DNA from: Verrucomicrobiota bacterium
GTDB taxonomy: Bacteria > Verrucomicrobiota > Verrucomicrobiia > Verrucomicrobiales > DEV007
Direction of reading: 5' to 3'
Length of the DNA: 6,189 nt
Assembly: GCA_020630835.1 (NCBI GenBank)
Contig: JAHDIL010000097.1
Coordinates: 573 to 6,761, forward strand
In this document: piece by piece, positions 4,881-6,189 of the stretch
How positions within the stretch are numbered: the stretch's first letter is position 1
Layout: each line of letters opens with the position of its first letter
The notes under the pieces: model-generated
Told to the model about the DNA's origin: nothing
Databases searched by the model: none
The model's input: the letters and a program-made list of their open reading frames with translations, nothing else
Position numbers and translations under genes: made by a program

Positions 4881-6189
4881 CTATTCTTTTTCACCCTCGG
4901 CCGGTTTAGCGGCTGCGCCTGCTTTTTTCTGGCCTCCGGCTGCCTCTCTGACCTCCGGTTTCTTTCGTTGAACTTTATCAAAGGAAGGGAGAATCCTTTC
5001 CCCAGCAGACAATCCCGATGTGATGAGAACCCTATCGTCCTGCCGCCAGCTGGTGGTTACTTCTCTCTCGGCACCGCCTTTGACTTTCACAAAGGTCTTT
5101 CCATCCCTGGTTTTGGTGGCCGCGACAGGAACTGTTAGAGCATTTTCCATCTTAGCCACTGTGAGGGATAGCTTTCCGGACATGGTTGGCTGAAGGTCCA
5201 GCCCAGCCTGCTCCAGAGGCTGCAGTTTAGCGGTAAGCTGGTAGGTGCCGTCGGGGGTGGGCACGGGATCTACCTCAATATCTGAGGCAGACCACACCTG
5301 ATTAGACAGGGCCGTCGGCCGGTAGAAACCGGATTCGGCAGCAAGCGCAGGGTGCAGGCTTGCCTCGGCAACCGCTCCCCTTACTTGCAAGGCGCTCGGT
5401 TTCACCAGAGTCAGGAGGGGCTCCCGATTGTTCAGTTTCATCTTCGGTTTCAGCTTCTTCTCTACCGTGGTCGCATTGTTCCACTTACCTCGAAGAAAGG
5501 ACCCGTAAAAAACACGCCCATCAGCAGGGGCTTTGAGGACCAGCTTATCGCCATCCGCTCGCAGCTTTTCGAAAGCTTCCTGCTGTTTTTGAAACGCCAG
5601 CATTTTCTGCTTCAGCTTGAGCTCCGACTGACGCGCCTCCATGGGGAATTTAGCGAGGTTTTGCTTCGTTTCACGCGACTTTGTAAGCAGCTCAACTTCG
5701 CGATCTTCCTTAGTGCGCGGAATGGTTAAGTCGAGACTCTGCTTCGCACGTGCTTCTGCGTAAGCCAAGCGTTGCCGGTTTTTGGCAACGGAGTTTTGCG
5801 CCCGCTCCAGCACAATCTCCTCAGTTTCCTCGGTCAGATCATCTTCAGCATACATCTTCTTCAGCTGTTCGAGCTCCTCGATGCTGTATGCCAGCGTCGC
5901 TTTCGCATCTGCTAAGGACTGACGCACATTGCCTAAACTCACTTTATCCGAGATGCTTTTGGAAAAAGCCAAATCCTCCTGCTTGCGGTTTAGCCCCTGT
6001 TTAGCCAGATCGACTTTCTGACCTAGGGCTGCTTTATCCGCTTCAAACTGAAGCCTCGCGATCTTCAGGTCGACCTCAGCGAGTTGCAGAGCCAGCTCGG
6101 TTTCCTGCTTTTTCTTTTGGTAGCTATCTTTCCGCAAGCTAATCAGGGCATCGCCTTTTTTAACGAGAGAGCCATGAGCAATCGCCGTC
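4881..6189 (-). CDS. HlyD/RND-type periplasmic adaptor (membrane fusion protein), 5' end outside window
   Basis: Adaptors of this family bridge an inner-membrane pump and an outer-membrane channel. The frame stays open to the right edge, so the true start lies beyond 6189; 435 residues are visible. They begin with HGSLVKKGDALISL (about 5-18), the first half of the biotinyl-lipoyl-like domain. A very long Lys/Glu/Gln-rich helical hairpin follows (about 18-210), with a probable tip around MYAEDDLTEETEE (112-124). Next come the second lipoyl half, LVLKAPADGRVFYG (216-229), a beta-barrel region (about 250-345), and a membrane-proximal domain with NALTVPVAATKTRDGKTFVKV (about 349-369) and SGLSAGERIL (391-400). 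The protein ends in a low-complexity Lys/Ala/Gly/Glu tail (about 408-435). The pump partner is not in the window and is probably encoded upstream. The hairpin is longer than in compact AcrA-like adaptors. Substrate unknown. Confidence 0.88.
   Translation of the reverse strand, partial: TAIAHGSLVKKGDALISLRKDSYQKKKQETELALQLAEVDLKIARLQFEADKAALGQKVDLAKQGLNRKQEDLAFSKSISDKVSLGNVRQSLADAKATLAYSIEELEQLKKMYAEDDLTEETEEIVLERAQNSVAKNRQRLAYAEARAKQSLDLTIPRTKEDREVELLTKSRETKQNLAKFPMEARQSELKLKQKMLAFQKQQEAFEKLRADGDKLVLKAPADGRVFYGSFLRGKWNNATTVEKKLKPKMKLNNREPLLTLVKPSALQVRGAVAEASLHPALAAESGFYRPTALSNQVWSASDIEVDPVPTPDGTYQLTAKLQPLEQAGLDLQPTMSGKLSLTVAKMENALTVPVAATKTRDGKTFVKVKGGAEREVTTSWRQDDRVLITSGLSAGERILPSFDKVQRKKPEVREAAGGQKKAGAAAKPAEGEKE

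Overview
The window carries five protein genes, all on the minus strand, so transcription runs from the right edge to the left. In that order they are: the C-terminal part of a HlyD/RND-type periplasmic adaptor (cut by the right edge), a probable exported alpha/alpha-toroid protein of the prenyltransferase/squalene-oxidase-repeat type, queA (queuosine tRNA modification), a membrane HD-domain phosphohydrolase of the 7TM-HD (PgpH/YqfF) family, and ybeY (rRNA maturation endoribonuclease). No tRNA, rRNA, CRISPR array, transposase or phage gene was seen.

Organism. The sequence suggests a Gram-negative bacterium of moderate GC. An exported toroid protein beside an adaptor with an APADG-RVFYG lipoyl half, a YbeY with HGEILVS in place of the usual LGD segment, and a shortened QueA together point to the Verrucomicrobiota (PVC group). 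This is inference from family resemblance, about 0.6 confident, and no genus can be named. None of the four gene starts inside the window has a good Shine-Dalgarno sequence at normal spacing.

Layout. Right block (3664-6189): adaptor and toroid protein, 20 bases apart, probably one operon whose upstream part (perhaps an ABC or RND pump) lies outside the window. A 174-base gap (3490-3663) holds a direct repeat with 20-base period, a GC-rich palindrome and probably the queA promoter. Middle (2515-3489): queA. A gap of 83 to 146 bases (depending on the start chosen for the next gene) holds two dyads in front of the HD gene. Left block (236-2431): HD phosphohydrolase then ybeY, 9 bases apart, the same order as pgpH-ybeY in Firmicutes. 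The last 235 bases contain no gene that can be supported.

How the genes fit together. queA and ybeY both serve translation, and the HD protein is the likely cyclic-dinucleotide phosphodiesterase traditionally linked to ybeY. The adaptor/toroid pair is a separate envelope module, and it is the least understood part of the window. Points of interest are: the HD protein lacks the large extracytoplasmic domain of PgpH; YbeY has Asp for the third zinc-ligand His and Leu for the conserved Arg; and the toroid protein lacks the catalytic DxDD of squalene-hopene cyclases.
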